From an uncultured Bacteroidales bacterium (GTDB taxonomy: Bacteria; Bacteroidota; Bacteroidia; Bacteroidales; UBA932), in contig ONXC01000004.1 in NCBI GenBank assembly GCA_900321715.1, positions 37,188 through 101,187 of the forward strand: a stretch of DNA of 64,000 bases, read 5' to 3'. Below, piece after piece: positions 1-8,531 of this stretch. The position numbers were made by a program, and so were the translations under genes. Position 1 is the first letter of the stretch. Every line of letters begins with the position of its first letter. The notes beneath the pieces are model-generated. The model was not told the DNA's origin, made no database searches, and saw only the letters and a program-made list of their open reading frames with translations.

Positions 1-2
1 AG

Positions 3-1826
3 TCCGTTTCGGTAGAAGATACGGCCGATTTCACCAAGATCTTCGCCGGCACTCTTTTCAACGGTGACGGCATCATCACTCCGGCTTCGGCAGGGGAGGA
101 CGAGGCCCTTGCAAAACTCATAGAGACCATTGCAGGCATTTCCAGCGCCATAGACCGCAGCGGCGTGCCCGGCATAACCGCAGACCATATTGAGGCATTC
201 TACGCCGCCTGCGCGGATTTCAAGGCCTGGAAGGAAGCCGGCACAAAGGAAGTGTTCCCGTTCGGGGACAAGACCTCGGATGCCCTTGCCGCCGTGGAGG
301 CTCTGAAGGACAAGGTGGCCGATTACTTCATGCGCTGCAAGCTCATCGGCTTTGACGAAGCTACATCGGCAGCCCTGGACGTTAACGTTGACAAGATTGC
401 CGCAATTGAGGGCAACCTTGCCGCCGCCCAGGACCAGATTGGCGCCCAGCCCCTTGCAAAGCCTTCAAAGGACGGGAAACTGAAACTTGACGCAGTGAAC
501 CCTGCATGGAAGGCCGCCGTTGATGCCATGAAGGAACTCGTTGGCGCCCCCAAGGTGCTTGACGAGGCAGCGTGGAATGAAATCCTTGGAAAGTTCGGCC
601 CTTACTGCGCATGGATCGGCGCCAAGAAGGGCGGGGAAGTGGAAGGCCTTGGCCTTGAGTGCGTAGAGGCTATCCTCAAGGAAGACAAGAAGGCAGCCCT
701 CCTTGAACTCATTGAAAAGGACAAGGAAGAGGAAGCCAACGCCCTCTCAATTGAGGAAGTTGGGAAACTCGTGAGCCTGTATAAGAACTTCTACCGTTTC
801 CTTAATAACTACGTAGTTCTGGCCGATTTCTACGATCCCGAGAAGAAGGCCATCTTCCAGGCCGGACGTCTGTACATCGATCAGCGTTCAACTGACCTCT
901 GCGTAAAGGTTGCAGGTCCCGCCCCGGAAATTTCCTCCCTCAGCGGCATGTACATCCTCTACTGCGCCTGCACCTCTGAGAAACTTGGCAAGTCCTTCAA
1001 CATTGCCGCAGTGCTCACAGACGGTGACGTGGACGGCCTCCGTGAAGGCAAGAACGCCGTGTTCTATGACCGTGAAGGCAATGACTACACCGCAAAGGTC
1101 ATTGCAATAGTTGACAACCCCATCTCCGTGCGCCAGGCTTTCTGGAGCCCTTACAAGAAGGTTGCCCGTATGATCAACGACCGAATTGACAAGAAGGCCG
1201 CAGAGAAGAACGAGAAATCTATGGCCGGCCTCACCGCCGCAACCAATACCGCAGCTGACGGAAAGGCTCCCGCCGCTCCGTTCGACATTGCAAAATATGC
1301 AGGTATCTTTGCCGCCGTAGGTATGGCCGTAGGCCTTATCGGCGCAGCCCTGGCAGGCGTAGTGGCCGCCCTGAAGGGCATCACCTGGTGGCAGGCGCTC
1401 ATCATCATCGCCGTGGTCCTTCTCCTCATTTCCGGTCCTTCAATGTTCATCGCCTGGAGGAAACTCCGCAGGCGTGACCTTGGTCCCGTCCTCAATGCCA
1501 ACGGCTGGGCAATCAACGCCAAGGCCCTTGTGAACACCAAGTTCGGCAAGACCCTCACTTCACTGGCCAAGTTCCCTAAACTTACCGCAGTTGACGAGAA
1601 CGCCCGCAAGGCCCGTAACCGCCGCCGCTTCTGGTGCTGCTTCTGCGGCCTCATTGTTGCCGCCCTTCTGTGCCTGTGGCTGTTTAACTTCCTTGCACCC
1701 AAGTGCCCCAGCCCTCTCAAGCGCTATCAGCCCGCTCCCGTTGAGGAAGTGGCTCCCGCAGAGGATCCTGTAGAGGAGGCCGATGCCGAAGCACCTGTTG
1801 AAGCCCCGGAATCTCCAGCAGAATAA
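3..1826 (+). CDS. Unrecognised membrane-anchored protein, 5' partial
   Basis: The frame is open from base 3, so the gene starts outside the window and at least 607 residues are visible; the GTG at 165 is only an internal valine. The first ~420 visible residues are soluble, Ala/Lys/Glu-rich and largely helical. A hydrophobic stretch encoded around 1297-1440 gives two closely spaced membrane segments, and a third lies around 1630-1697 next to a basic RRRFW motif and several Cys. The tail is Pro/Glu/Ala-rich and acidic. The motif NANGWAINA follows the second membrane segment. The ATPase gene begins 5 bases after the stop, so the two are probably co-transcribed. I do not recognise the family and give no function. 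Codon use matches the neighbours, with no sign of recent transfer. Confidence 0.8.
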   Translation, partial: SVSVEDTADFTKIFAGTLFNGDGIITPASAGEDEALAKLIETIAGISSAIDRSGVPGITADHIEAFYAACADFKAWKEAGTKEVFPFGDKTSDALAAVEALKDKVADYFMRCKLIGFDEATSAALDVNVDKIAAIEGNLAAAQDQIGAQPLAKPSKDGKLKLDAVNPAWKAAVDAMKELVGAPKVLDEAAWNEILGKFGPYCAWIGAKKGGEVEGLGLECVEAILKEDKKAALLELIEKDKEEEANALSIEEVGKLVSLYKNFYRFLNNYVVLADFYDPEKKAIFQAGRLYIDQRSTDLCVKVAGPAPEISSLSGMYILYCACTSEKLGKSFNIAAVLTDGDVDGLREGKNAVFYDREGNDYTAKVIAIVDNPISVRQAFWSPYKKVARMINDRIDKKAAEKNEKSMAGLTAATNTAADGKAPAAPFDIAKYAGIFAAVGMAVGLIGAALAGVVAALKGITWWQALIIIAVVLLLISGPSMFIAWRKLRRRDLGPVLNANGWAINAKALVNTKFGKTLTSLAKFPKLTAVDENARKARNRRRFWCCFCGLIVAALLCLWLFNFLAPKCPSPLKRYQPAPVEEVAPAEDPVEEADAEAPVEAPESPAE

Positions 1827-1831
1827 CCGCT

Positions 1832-2977
1832 ATGGACACCCCGTTCCCGTTTTCGCAGTATGTGACCGGTAACAAGTTTATCGGCCGGAAACAGGACGTG
1901 ACTCTCCTTGGGAACCTCCTTTCCCAGGGAGAGCACGTCTCCATCTTCGAGCCCCCGAAGACGGGCAAGACCTCCCTTATCCAGCAAACGCTTTTCTCCC
2001 TCAGGGTAACGGGCAAAACCTTTGCCGTGGGGCAGTTCAGCGCCATGAACATCCGCACAGAAGAGGATTTCCTCCTACGGCTTGGATCTACCATCCTCAA
2101 GATGGTGGCGTCAAGCCCTGCGGAGTTCGAAGCCCTTGTGAAACAGTACCTCCAGGGAACGCACTTTGTCTTTGATGCGGATGATTTCACCCAAACCGGG
2201 CAGGCTGTGTCCCTTGGCTGGGAACTGGACAAGGATGATGCCCTTGCCATGCTGCGCCTTCCTTTTGCCGTGGCCGATGACAGGCAGCAGAAGATGATCC
2301 TCATCATAGAGGAGTTCCACTGCGTTGGCAATCTGGAGGACCCTGATGCAATCTTAAGGCCACTTGCCGCCGTTCTGAAGGAGCAGAAGGGGAGGAACTT
2401 CTCCTTTATCTTCTCCGGCAGCGCCGTGAATGCCATGAGCGCCATCTTTACGGGCAGCGTCCTTTTCAGCCGCCGCGTGGAGAGGGTGAAACTTTCCCTG
2501 GCGCCGGAGGAAGAAGTGACGGAGCATCTTCACCGCGGATTCCTCTCCAGCGGAAAGGTGGTGGAAAAGCGCCTCCTGCAGGGAGTGTACAATCTCTTCC
2601 GCGGGCACCTCTGGTATATCAACCACCTCATCGCCATTGCCGATTCCCTTAGCCGCGGCTACATTATGGAGCCGCTCCTGGTTGAGGCCCTGGAGGGCCT
2701 TGTGAGTATCCACGAGCCTTCTTTCCGCGGCATCATGAACAGCCTCACGACGCATCAGGTGAGTCTCCTGAAGGCCACCCTTGACGGGGTTACCCGCTTC
2801 AGCGCGTCTGAGGTGATCCGTAAGTACGGGCTCAATTCATCGGCCAATGTTAAGAGGGTGAAGGAAGCCCTTATGAAGAAAGAGGTTATAATGCTGGATC
2901 AGAATGACAACCCCGTCCTGGAAGACCCCCTCTTCGAGTACTGGGTGCGCAAGTACTATTTTGAGATGAAGGATTAG
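1832..2977 (+). CDS. AAA family ATPase (ATPase_2 type)
   Basis: A 381-residue P-loop ATPase resembling the archaeal-type ATPase_2/STAND-like proteins common in Bacteroidota. Near residues 35-45 there is a Walker A variant, EPPKTGKTSL, preceded by FIGRKQDV, the usual 'R-K/E' box that opens this family. The Walker B strand is ILIIEEF around residue 155, followed by a sensor-type strand FSFIFSGS. The C-terminus looks like a winged helix ending in DPLFEYWVRKYY, also typical of the family. No signal peptide or membrane segment is visible, so it is cytoplasmic. It follows the membrane protein by 5 bases and may act on it as a membrane-linked ATPase partner; this is inference. Substrate and pathway are unknown. 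Confidence 0.85.
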   Translation: MDTPFPFSQYVTGNKFIGRKQDVTLLGNLLSQGEHVSIFEPPKTGKTSLIQQTLFSLRVTGKTFAVGQFSAMNIRTEEDFLLRLGSTILKMVASSPAEFEALVKQYLQGTHFVFDADDFTQTGQAVSLGWELDKDDALAMLRLPFAVADDRQQKMILIIEEFHCVGNLEDPDAILRPLAAVLKEQKGRNFSFIFSGSAVNAMSAIFTGSVLFSRRVERVKLSLAPEEEVTEHLHRGFLSSGKVVEKRLLQGVYNLFRGHLWYINHLIAIADSLSRGYIMEPLLVEALEGLVSIHEPSFRGIMNSLTTHQVSLLKATLDGVTRFSASEVIRKYGLNSSANVKRVKEALMKKEVIMLDQNDNPVLEDPLFEYWVRKYYFEMKD

Positions 2978-2997
2978 GGTTTTTTATTATTCATCTA

Positions 2998-3027
2998 TTG
3001 CAATTTGACAAAAAAACACTATCTTTG
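2998..3027 (+). promoter_or_regulatory. rplU promoter (TTG-N19-TATCTTTG)
   Basis: TTG at 2998-3000 and TATCTTTG at 3020-3027 are separated by 19 bases, the Bacteroidota housekeeping arrangement. Transcription would begin near 3033, leaving a leader of about 85 bases. Confidence 0.75.
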
Positions 3028-3032
3028 CAGTC

Positions 3033-3117
3033 CCAAATTTTAACGGCTGAAAGGCAGAGTAAGTGCTGGGAACGCCCAGACGCCTCAGGCTCAAACTTTT
3101 AATAAGTTTTTAGTACA
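3033..3117 (+). promoter_or_regulatory. rplU-rpmA 5' leader, possible ribosomal protein leader
   Basis: This roughly 85-base leader is longer than most here. It contains a small hairpin CTGGG-AACG-CCCAG and ends in an A/T-rich stretch just before the ATG. Leaders of this kind often carry autoregulatory sites for ribosomal protein operons. I cannot match it to a named leader family, so the regulatory role is inference. Confidence 0.35.
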
Positions 3118-3429
3118 ATGTACGCAATCGTAGACATTGCAAGCCAGCAGTTCAAAGTAGAAGCTGGAATGGATATCTTCGTAAACCGCCTTCAGGCAAA
3201 GAACGGAGAATCCGTAGAGTTCAACAAGGTTCTTCTCATTGATGCAGAAGGCGCCGTAAAGGTTGGAACTCCGTATGTAGAGGGAGCAGTTGTGAAGGCT
3301 ACCGTCCTTGACGATGACGCCAAAGCAAAGAAAGTGCTCGTATTCAAGAAAATCCGTCGCAAGGGATTCCAGACTCTGAACGGTCACCGTCAGAAGCTCA
3401 CCAAGATCCACATCGACGCTATCGCTTAA
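3118..3429 (+). CDS. rplU: 50S ribosomal protein bL21
   Basis: 103 residues, normal length for bL21. It opens with MYAIVDIASQQFKVEAG and carries the conserved C-terminal block KKVLVFKKIRRKGFQTLNGHRQ, which contacts 23S rRNA. The upstream promoter is canonical and rpmA follows 20 bases after the stop, the standard rplU-rpmA pair. The ATG at 3118 is preceded by an A/T-rich stretch rather than a Shine-Dalgarno sequence, as usual in this phylum. Confidence 0.97.
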   Translation: MYAIVDIASQQFKVEAGMDIFVNRLQAKNGESVEFNKVLLIDAEGAVKVGTPYVEGAVVKATVLDDDAKAKKVLVFKKIRRKGFQTLNGHRQKLTKIHIDAIA

Positions 3430-3449
3430 CTTTTTAAAGACAGAAGATT

Positions 3450-3710
3450 ATGGCACACAAGAAAGGTCAATCCAGTTCAAAGAACGGCCGTGAGAGTCAT
3501 TCCAAACGTCTTGGCATCAAGAAGTTCGGCGCAGAGGTCGTAAAGGCAGGCAACATTATCGTGCGTCAGCGCGGTACTCAGCACAACCCTGGTCTTAATG
3601 TGGGTATGGGCAAGGATCACACCCTTTATGCCCTTATTGACGGCACTGTCAAGTTCACCCGCAAGCGTGACGACAAATCCTTCGTGAGCGTAGTTCCCTT
3701 TGAGAACTAG
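3450..3710 (+). CDS. rpmA: 50S ribosomal protein bL27
   Basis: 86 residues, standard length. The N-terminus [24 protein letters not shown] is typical of bL27, whose flexible tail reaches toward the peptidyl transferase centre; it starts directly with the mature MAHKKG form, so no Prp-type cleavage is needed. The block [25 protein letters not shown] is conserved. It is co-transcribed with rplU and followed by a terminator hairpin. Confidence 0.97.
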   Translation: MAHKKGQSSSKNGRESHSKRLGIKKFGAEVVKAGNIIVRQRGTQHNPGLNVGMGKDHTLYALIDGTVKFTRKRDDKSFVSVVPFEN

Positions 3711-3731
3711 CCGCTGGGGAAACAGTTAATC

Positions 3732-3760
3732 AAGGAGGACTAGTACGGTCCTCCTTTATT
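3732..3760 (+). terminator. Terminator after rpmA
   Basis: AAGGAGGAC (3732-3740) pairs with GTCCTCCTT (3748-3756) across a 7-base loop, followed by a T-rich tract. It lies 21 bases after the rpmA stop and ends 10 bases before serS. Confidence 0.8.
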
Positions 3761-3770
3761 ATTGAAAAAT

Positions 3771-5042
3771 ATGCTTACACTCAAAACCTTACGCGAAGAT
3801 CCGGAACTCGTGATCCGGAAACTTGCAAAAAAGCATTTCGACGCCCGTGAGATTGTTGCGGACGTAATAGCGATGGATGACCGCCGTAAAGCCATCCAGC
3901 AGGAATCTGACGCCCTCCTTGGCCAGCAGAAGAAGGCCGCCGCAGAGATCGGTGCCCTCATGAAAGCCGGAAAGAAGGAAGAGGCAGAAGCCGCAAAGGC
4001 AGAGGTTGCAGCCCTCAAGGCTCGTTCTCAGGAACTCCTGGCCGAGGCCGATTCCAACGCTGCAGCCCTCCAGGACAAACTTGTCCTCCTTCCCAACCTT
4101 CCCTGTGACCTTGTTCCGGAAGGTGCAGGCGCAGAGGATAACCTGGTTGTGAAGATGGGCGGCCCCGAGGTCCAGCTTCCGGAAAATGCACTTCCTCACT
4201 GGGAACTTGCAAAGAAGTATGACATCATTGACTTTGACCTTGGTGTAAAGATCACCGGCGCCGGTTTCCCCGTATATAAGGGCAAGGGCGCAAAACTCCA
4301 GAGGGCACTTATCAACTACTTCCTGGACCGCAACACTGCAGCCGGATACAAGGAGGTTGAGCCCCCTGTGATGGTAAACGCCGCTTCAGGTTTTGGCACG
4401 GGCCAGCTCCCCGACAAGGAAGGCCAGATGTACCACGCCACCGTGGATAACTTCTATATGGTCCCTACTGCAGAGGTTCCCGTCACCAATATCTTCCGTG
4501 ACGTTATACTTGGTGCCGATGACTTCCCCCAGAAGCTTACCGCATACACTCCCTGCTTCCGCCGTGAGGCCGGTTCCTATGGCAAGGACGTCCGCGGCCT
4601 CAACCGCCTGCACCAGTTTGACAAGGTTGAGATTGTTCGCGTAGAGAAGCCGGAAAACAGTTATGCAGCCCTTGATGAGATGGTGGCACACGTAGAGAGC
4701 CTTGTGAACGAACTTGGCCTCAAGTACCGCATCCTCAGGCTCTGCGGCGGAGATATGAGTTTCACATCGGCCATCACCTACGACTTTGAGCTCTGGAGCG
4801 CAGCCCAGGGCCGCTGGCTGGAAATCTCCTCAGTTTCCAACTTCGAGAGCTACCAGGCCAACCGCCTCAAGTGCCGCTATAAGGACGCCGACGGCAAGAT
4901 GCAGCTTGCACACACCCTCAACGGCAGTTCCCTGGCTCTGCCCCGCGTAGTTGCAGCCCTGCTGGAAGACAACCAGAAGGATGGCTACATCGAGATCCCT
5001 GAGTGCCTCCGTCCTTACACCGGATTTGACAGGATAGACTAG
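3771..5042 (+). CDS. serS: Serine--tRNA ligase
   Basis: Class II seryl-tRNA synthetase, 423 residues from the ATG at 3771; a TTG at 3762 would add only MKN and is not preferred. Residues 1 to about 110 form the antiparallel coiled-coil arm that contacts the long variable arm of tRNA-Ser (alternating K/E/A helices). Catalytic motif 2 is seen as FRREAGSYGKDVRGL and motif 3 as TLNGSSLALPR, with the ATP/serine pocket around TAEVPVTN. The gene stands alone between the rpmA terminator and a convergent gene. Its stop codon overlaps that of the convergent sensor kinase by two bases, with no terminator visible between them. Confidence 0.97.
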   Translation: MLTLKTLREDPELVIRKLAKKHFDAREIVADVIAMDDRRKAIQQESDALLGQQKKAAAEIGALMKAGKKEEAEAAKAEVAALKARSQELLAEADSNAAALQDKLVLLPNLPCDLVPEGAGAEDNLVVKMGGPEVQLPENALPHWELAKKYDIIDFDLGVKITGAGFPVYKGKGAKLQRALINYFLDRNTAAGYKEVEPPVMVNAASGFGTGQLPDKEGQMYHATVDNFYMVPTAEVPVTNIFRDVILGADDFPQKLTAYTPCFRREAGSYGKDVRGLNRLHQFDKVEIVRVEKPENSYAALDEMVAHVESLVNELGLKYRILRLCGGDMSFTSAITYDFELWSAAQGRWLEISSVSNFESYQANRLKCRYKDADGKMQLAHTLNGSSLALPRVVAALLEDNQKDGYIEIPECLRPYTGFDRID

Positions 5043-7654
5043 CGTCCCTCACCGGGTTGGCGCCCAAATAACTCCTTGAAGCACTTGGAAAAGTAGGAAG
5101 GAGTCCCGAAACCCACGGCATAAGCAATCTCTGAGATTGTCTTGTCCGTGGTTTTCAGCATTTCTGCGGCGGCCTTGAGGCGGGTTATGCGCACAAGTTC
5201 AACGGGGGAGTATCCCGTGAGGGCCTTCACCTTCCTGTAGAGTTGAACGCGGGAAAGGCCGATCTCCGATCCTATCTGTTCCACGCTCAGGTTTTCGTCG
5301 GAGATGTGCTCCTGGACCTTGGCGCGGAAACGGGACAGGAAATCGTTTTCCTGGGGCCTGGAGGCACTTTCTCCGGTTTCAAGATAGTGCTCCTTTAGGA
5401 GGATGCGGCTCTTCAGAAGATTGCCTATTCTGGAAAGGAGGACTTTCTCGCTGAAAGGCTTTGAAATGTAGGCATCGGCCCCTGAATCATACCCCTCCGC
5501 GCGCTGCTCCTCCAGGGATTTTGCGGTGAGAAGGATAACGGGGATATGGCTTGTTGAAAACTGCCCTTTCAGGGACTTGCAAAGTTCCAGGCCGTCCATT
5601 ACCGGCATCATAACGTCGCTCACCACAAGGTCCGGGAGTTCCCTGGTGGCCTTGTCAAGGGCCTCTTTGCCGTCAGAGGCCTTGATTATACGATATTCTC
5701 CCTGTAAAAGGGTGCCGATAAACTCCCTCAGGTCTGAGTTGTCGTCCACCACAAGGATGGTGGGGCGGTCGCTTTCAGTTACGCTGGAGGCGGCTTCCTC
5801 AAGGGAAGTGTCGGCGGCTCTGTATACATCCTGGAAGCGCTCCGTGAATTCGGCGGCGTCACGGCTTTCCAGGATCTCTGCGCCTTCGTGGCGGATTGGA
5901 ATGCGGATGAAGAAGGTGGCTCCTTCCCCAGGCACGCTCTCCACTGAAACAGAGCCTCCGTGAAGTTCCGCTATGCCTTTTACAAGGGCAAGGCCTATCC
6001 CTGTGCCGGAAGTATGCTTCCCGGCCTGGTAGAAGCGGTCAAAGATATAGGGGAGTTTCTCCCGGGGGATGCCTTCTCCGTTATCCTTTACGGTTAAGAT
6101 TGCATCGGCCCCTTCCTGCTGCACGGAAACGGCTATTTCGCCTCCCGGTGAAGTATGCTTTATGGAATTTCCCAGAAGGTTGAAGAGGATGCACTCAAGG
6201 AGTCTCATGTCAGCCTCAACTTCAAGGGACTGGGCTCCGTCATAGTGGATGAACCTGGAAGTGCCGTCAAAGCCGCTCATCCACTCCTTCACTGCGGAGG
6301 GAAGGTCAAAGCGGTAGAGCGTCAGCGGCATATTCCCGCTCTCTATCTTACGGAAGTCCAGGATGTTGTTTACAAGCCTCCGGAGGATATCCACGTTCCG
6401 GCGGGCAAGAAGCAGGGTCTCTTTCTGGTCATCCTGAAGCGGACCTTCCAGGACGTGTTCCAGGGGCCCGGCCACTAGGGACAGTGGAGTACGGAGGTCG
6501 TGGCTCACGTTGGTGAAAAAGTCCAGTTTTGCCCGGGTGTTCTCTTCCAGCTGACGGCTCAGTTCCATAAGTTCGGCGTTGAGCCTTCTGGAATTGGTAT
6601 AGCCCCAGTAGGCCTGGGCGGCTATCACGACAAGCAGGATTGCAAAGGCAATAACCATCCACATTATGATTCTCTGGTTGTTATACTGGAGTAGGAAGGT
6701 ATCCAGTTTGCCGCTCAGGTCTTCAACCATTGCACGCTGCTTTGCAACTTCCTCTTCCTGCATCTTGAGCATTCCGGCGTTGTGGCTGTCAACAAAGGCG
6801 CTCTCAAGGAGGGTTTCCCTTTCAAACGGGTCACCGCGGAGGATACGCATTGCAAGATCCATCACAAGGTCTCCGCGGGTAGGGTAGAGGTAGGAGGCTG
6901 TCAGCACTCCGTCAATTACATCCTGAAGGCCGGCGTCCGGGAGGGCGTCAACTCCAAAGAAGGAGATGTCTTCTGGGTTGCCGAGGGCATCCCTTGCGCC
7001 AAGGGCCATACGGTCGTTCTGGCCGAATACGGCATCTGGCCTTATTCCATCGGCCATAACCGCCCTCATGGCGTCAAATGCGTTTTCCTGCAGCCAGCCG
7101 CCATACGGGGATGCCAGGAGCGATATCCCTGGATAGCTGTTCAGGGCTTCCATGAAACCCCTGTGGCGATCATCGGCCGGGGATGAACCCTCAAGGCCCT
7201 GGATCTCCACCACCTTCCCTTTTCCGCCAAGGTAATCGGCAATGAACTGGCCCATAATGCGGCCCACCTCAACGTTGTCGGCCCCTATGAAGGCAGTGTA
7301 TTTGGGAGAATCGATCTTCCTGTCAAAGAGGATTACCGGAATGCCGGCGTCATATGCTTCCTCCACCGCAGGCGTAATGGTATGGGACTGGTTTGGCGAC
7401 ACAATGAGAAGGTCCACTCCGTCCTTGACGAACTTCCGGATCTGGGCCATCTGCCTCTGGCTGTCGTCATCGGCCGATGAAAATACAAGCCTCACGTCGT
7501 TAATCCCGGCCGCAAGGGATAGTTCTTCGTTCAGTTTTGTGCGCCAGATGTCGTCACTGCACTGGGATACGCCTATAACCAGCGACTTCTTCCCGCCGCC
7601 GCAAGCGGTGAGAAGAAGCACTGATAATATGATGGGGAGGAATGCTTTTTTCAT
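5039..7654 (-). CDS. Hybrid two-component sensor/AraC regulator with periplasmic sugar-binding domain
   Basis: 871 residues joining a whole signalling pathway. The N-terminus has a signal sequence ending in LLTACGGG, a lipobox-like cleavage site. Residues ~25-300 are a RbsB/LacI-type periplasmic binding fold (VIGVSQCSDDIWR; PVILFDRKI). A membrane segment lies near 331-352, then a HisKA domain with the phosphorylated His in FFTNVSHDLRTPLS (~383), an HATPase with LLGNSIKHTSPGG, a receiver with PTILVVDDNSDLRE and DVMMPVMDG (~681), and an AraC-type HTH over the last ~100 residues. The architecture and position match BT1754 of B. thetaiotaomicron, which I recall binds fructose and activates a levan locus; by analogy this protein likely senses fructose and activates susC. 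It is the last gene of the fructan operon, 5 bases after the fructokinase. Confidence 0.93.
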   Translation of the reverse strand: MKKAFLPIILSVLLLTACGGGKKSLVIGVSQCSDDIWRTKLNEELSLAAGINDVRLVFSSADDDSQRQMAQIRKFVKDGVDLLIVSPNQSHTITPAVEEAYDAGIPVILFDRKIDSPKYTAFIGADNVEVGRIMGQFIADYLGGKGKVVEIQGLEGSSPADDRHRGFMEALNSYPGISLLASPYGGWLQENAFDAMRAVMADGIRPDAVFGQNDRMALGARDALGNPEDISFFGVDALPDAGLQDVIDGVLTASYLYPTRGDLVMDLAMRILRGDPFERETLLESAFVDSHNAGMLKMQEEEVAKQRAMVEDLSGKLDTFLLQYNNQRIIMWMVIAFAILLVVIAAQAYWGYTNSRRLNAELMELSRQLEENTRAKLDFFTNVSHDLRTPLSLVAGPLEHVLEGPLQDDQKETLLLARRNVDILRRLVNNILDFRKIESGNMPLTLYRFDLPSAVKEWMSGFDGTSRFIHYDGAQSLEVEADMRLLECILFNLLGNSIKHTSPGGEIAVSVQQEGADAILTVKDNGEGIPREKLPYIFDRFYQAGKHTSGTGIGLALVKGIAELHGGSVSVESVPGEGATFFIRIPIRHEGAEILESRDAAEFTERFQDVYRAADTSLEEAASSVTESDRPTILVVDDNSDLREFIGTLLQGEYRIIKASDGKEALDKATRELPDLVVSDVMMPVMDGLELCKSLKGQFSTSHIPVILLTAKSLEEQRAEGYDSGADAYISKPFSEKVLLSRIGNLLKSRILLKEHYLETGESASRPQENDFLSRFRAKVQEHISDENLSVEQIGSEIGLSRVQLYRKVKALTGYSPVELVRITRLKAAAEMLKTTDKTISEIAYAVGFGTPSYFSKCFKELFGRQPGEGR

Positions 7655-7659
7655 CTACT

Positions 7660-8529
7660 CTATTTGAGGTTGTCCGGAATAACCGGCATGGCTCCGCTCT
7701 GGGTGCACACGTAGGCCGATACTTTCACGGCTGTCTTGTGAGCCTCAGGGACGGTTTTCCCGTTAAGGAGTGAGCCCACGAACGCTCCTGTGAAGGAGTC
7801 TCCGGCGCCCACTGTATCGGCCACAGTCACCTTGGGAGTGTCCAGGAAGGACATTCCGCCTTCATAGAAGACATAGCTGCCGTTCACGCCGCAGGTGAGG
7901 ATGAGCATCTTGAGGCCGTAAGTCTTGATAAGGTGACGGCACTTTTCCTCCAGCGCGAGTCCGGGGAGCTCGAACATACGGGCAATCACCACAAGTTCTT
8001 CGTCGTTGATCTTGAGGATGTCGCAGCGGCGGAATGACTCTTCCAGCACTTCCCTGTTGAAGAAGTCCTGCCTCAGGTTGATGTCAAACACCTTCAGGCA
8101 GTCCTTGGGAACGGCTTCCAGGAAAAGGCCGATGCTCTCCCTTGAAACGGCGTTACGCTGTGCCAGGGAACCGAAGCACACTGCTTTTGTGCGGGCGGCT
8201 ATATCGGCCAGCTCCTTTGTGTAGGGGATGTTGTCCCATGCCACGCCGGTCTTGATCTCATACTGGGGAACTCCCTGGGCGTCCAGTGTTACCTGAACGG
8301 TGCCGGTGGGGTATTCCACGCGGTCAAGATGGTAGGGGAGACGGTGCTCTTCCAGGGCCTCCACAATCTCTTCGCCAAGGGCATCCTGGCCGATTGCGCT
8401 CACGGCCATGCCTTCAAGGCCGAACTGGGATGCGTGATACGCGAAGTTTGCGGGTGCTCCGCCAAGTTTCTTGCCTTCCGGGAGCATGTCCCAAAGGGCT
8501 TCGCCAATGCCTATTACGTATTTATCCAT
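7660..8529 (-). CDS. Fructokinase-like PfkB family carbohydrate kinase
   Basis: 289 residues of the ribokinase/PfkB fold. The N-terminus has GEALWDMLPEGKKLGGAPANFAYH, where the GGAPAN block contacts the sugar. The C-terminal signature DTVGAGDSFTGAFVG holds the anion hole and catalytic Asp. It should phosphorylate the fructose imported by the neighbouring transporter to fructose 6-phosphate in the cytoplasm. It sits 2 bases after the transporter gene and 5 before the sensor gene, so it belongs to the fructan operon. The substrate assignment rests mainly on this context; PfkB kinases for other sugars share the motifs. Confidence 0.9.
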   Translation of the reverse strand: MDKYVIGIGEALWDMLPEGKKLGGAPANFAYHASQFGLEGMAVSAIGQDALGEEIVEALEEHRLPYHLDRVEYPTGTVQVTLDAQGVPQYEIKTGVAWDNIPYTKELADIAARTKAVCFGSLAQRNAVSRESIGLFLEAVPKDCLKVFDINLRQDFFNREVLEESFRRCDILKINDEELVVIARMFELPGLALEEKCRHLIKTYGLKMLILTCGVNGSYVFYEGGMSFLDTPKVTVADTVGAGDSFTGAFVGSLLNGKTVPEAHKTAVKVSAYVCTQSGAMPVIPDNLK

Positions 8530-8531
8530 AA

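Noticed and set aside
165-1826. First gene starting at GTG 165
   Set aside because: The frame stays open to base 3 with the same codon use and no start region at 165, so the gene is 5' partial.
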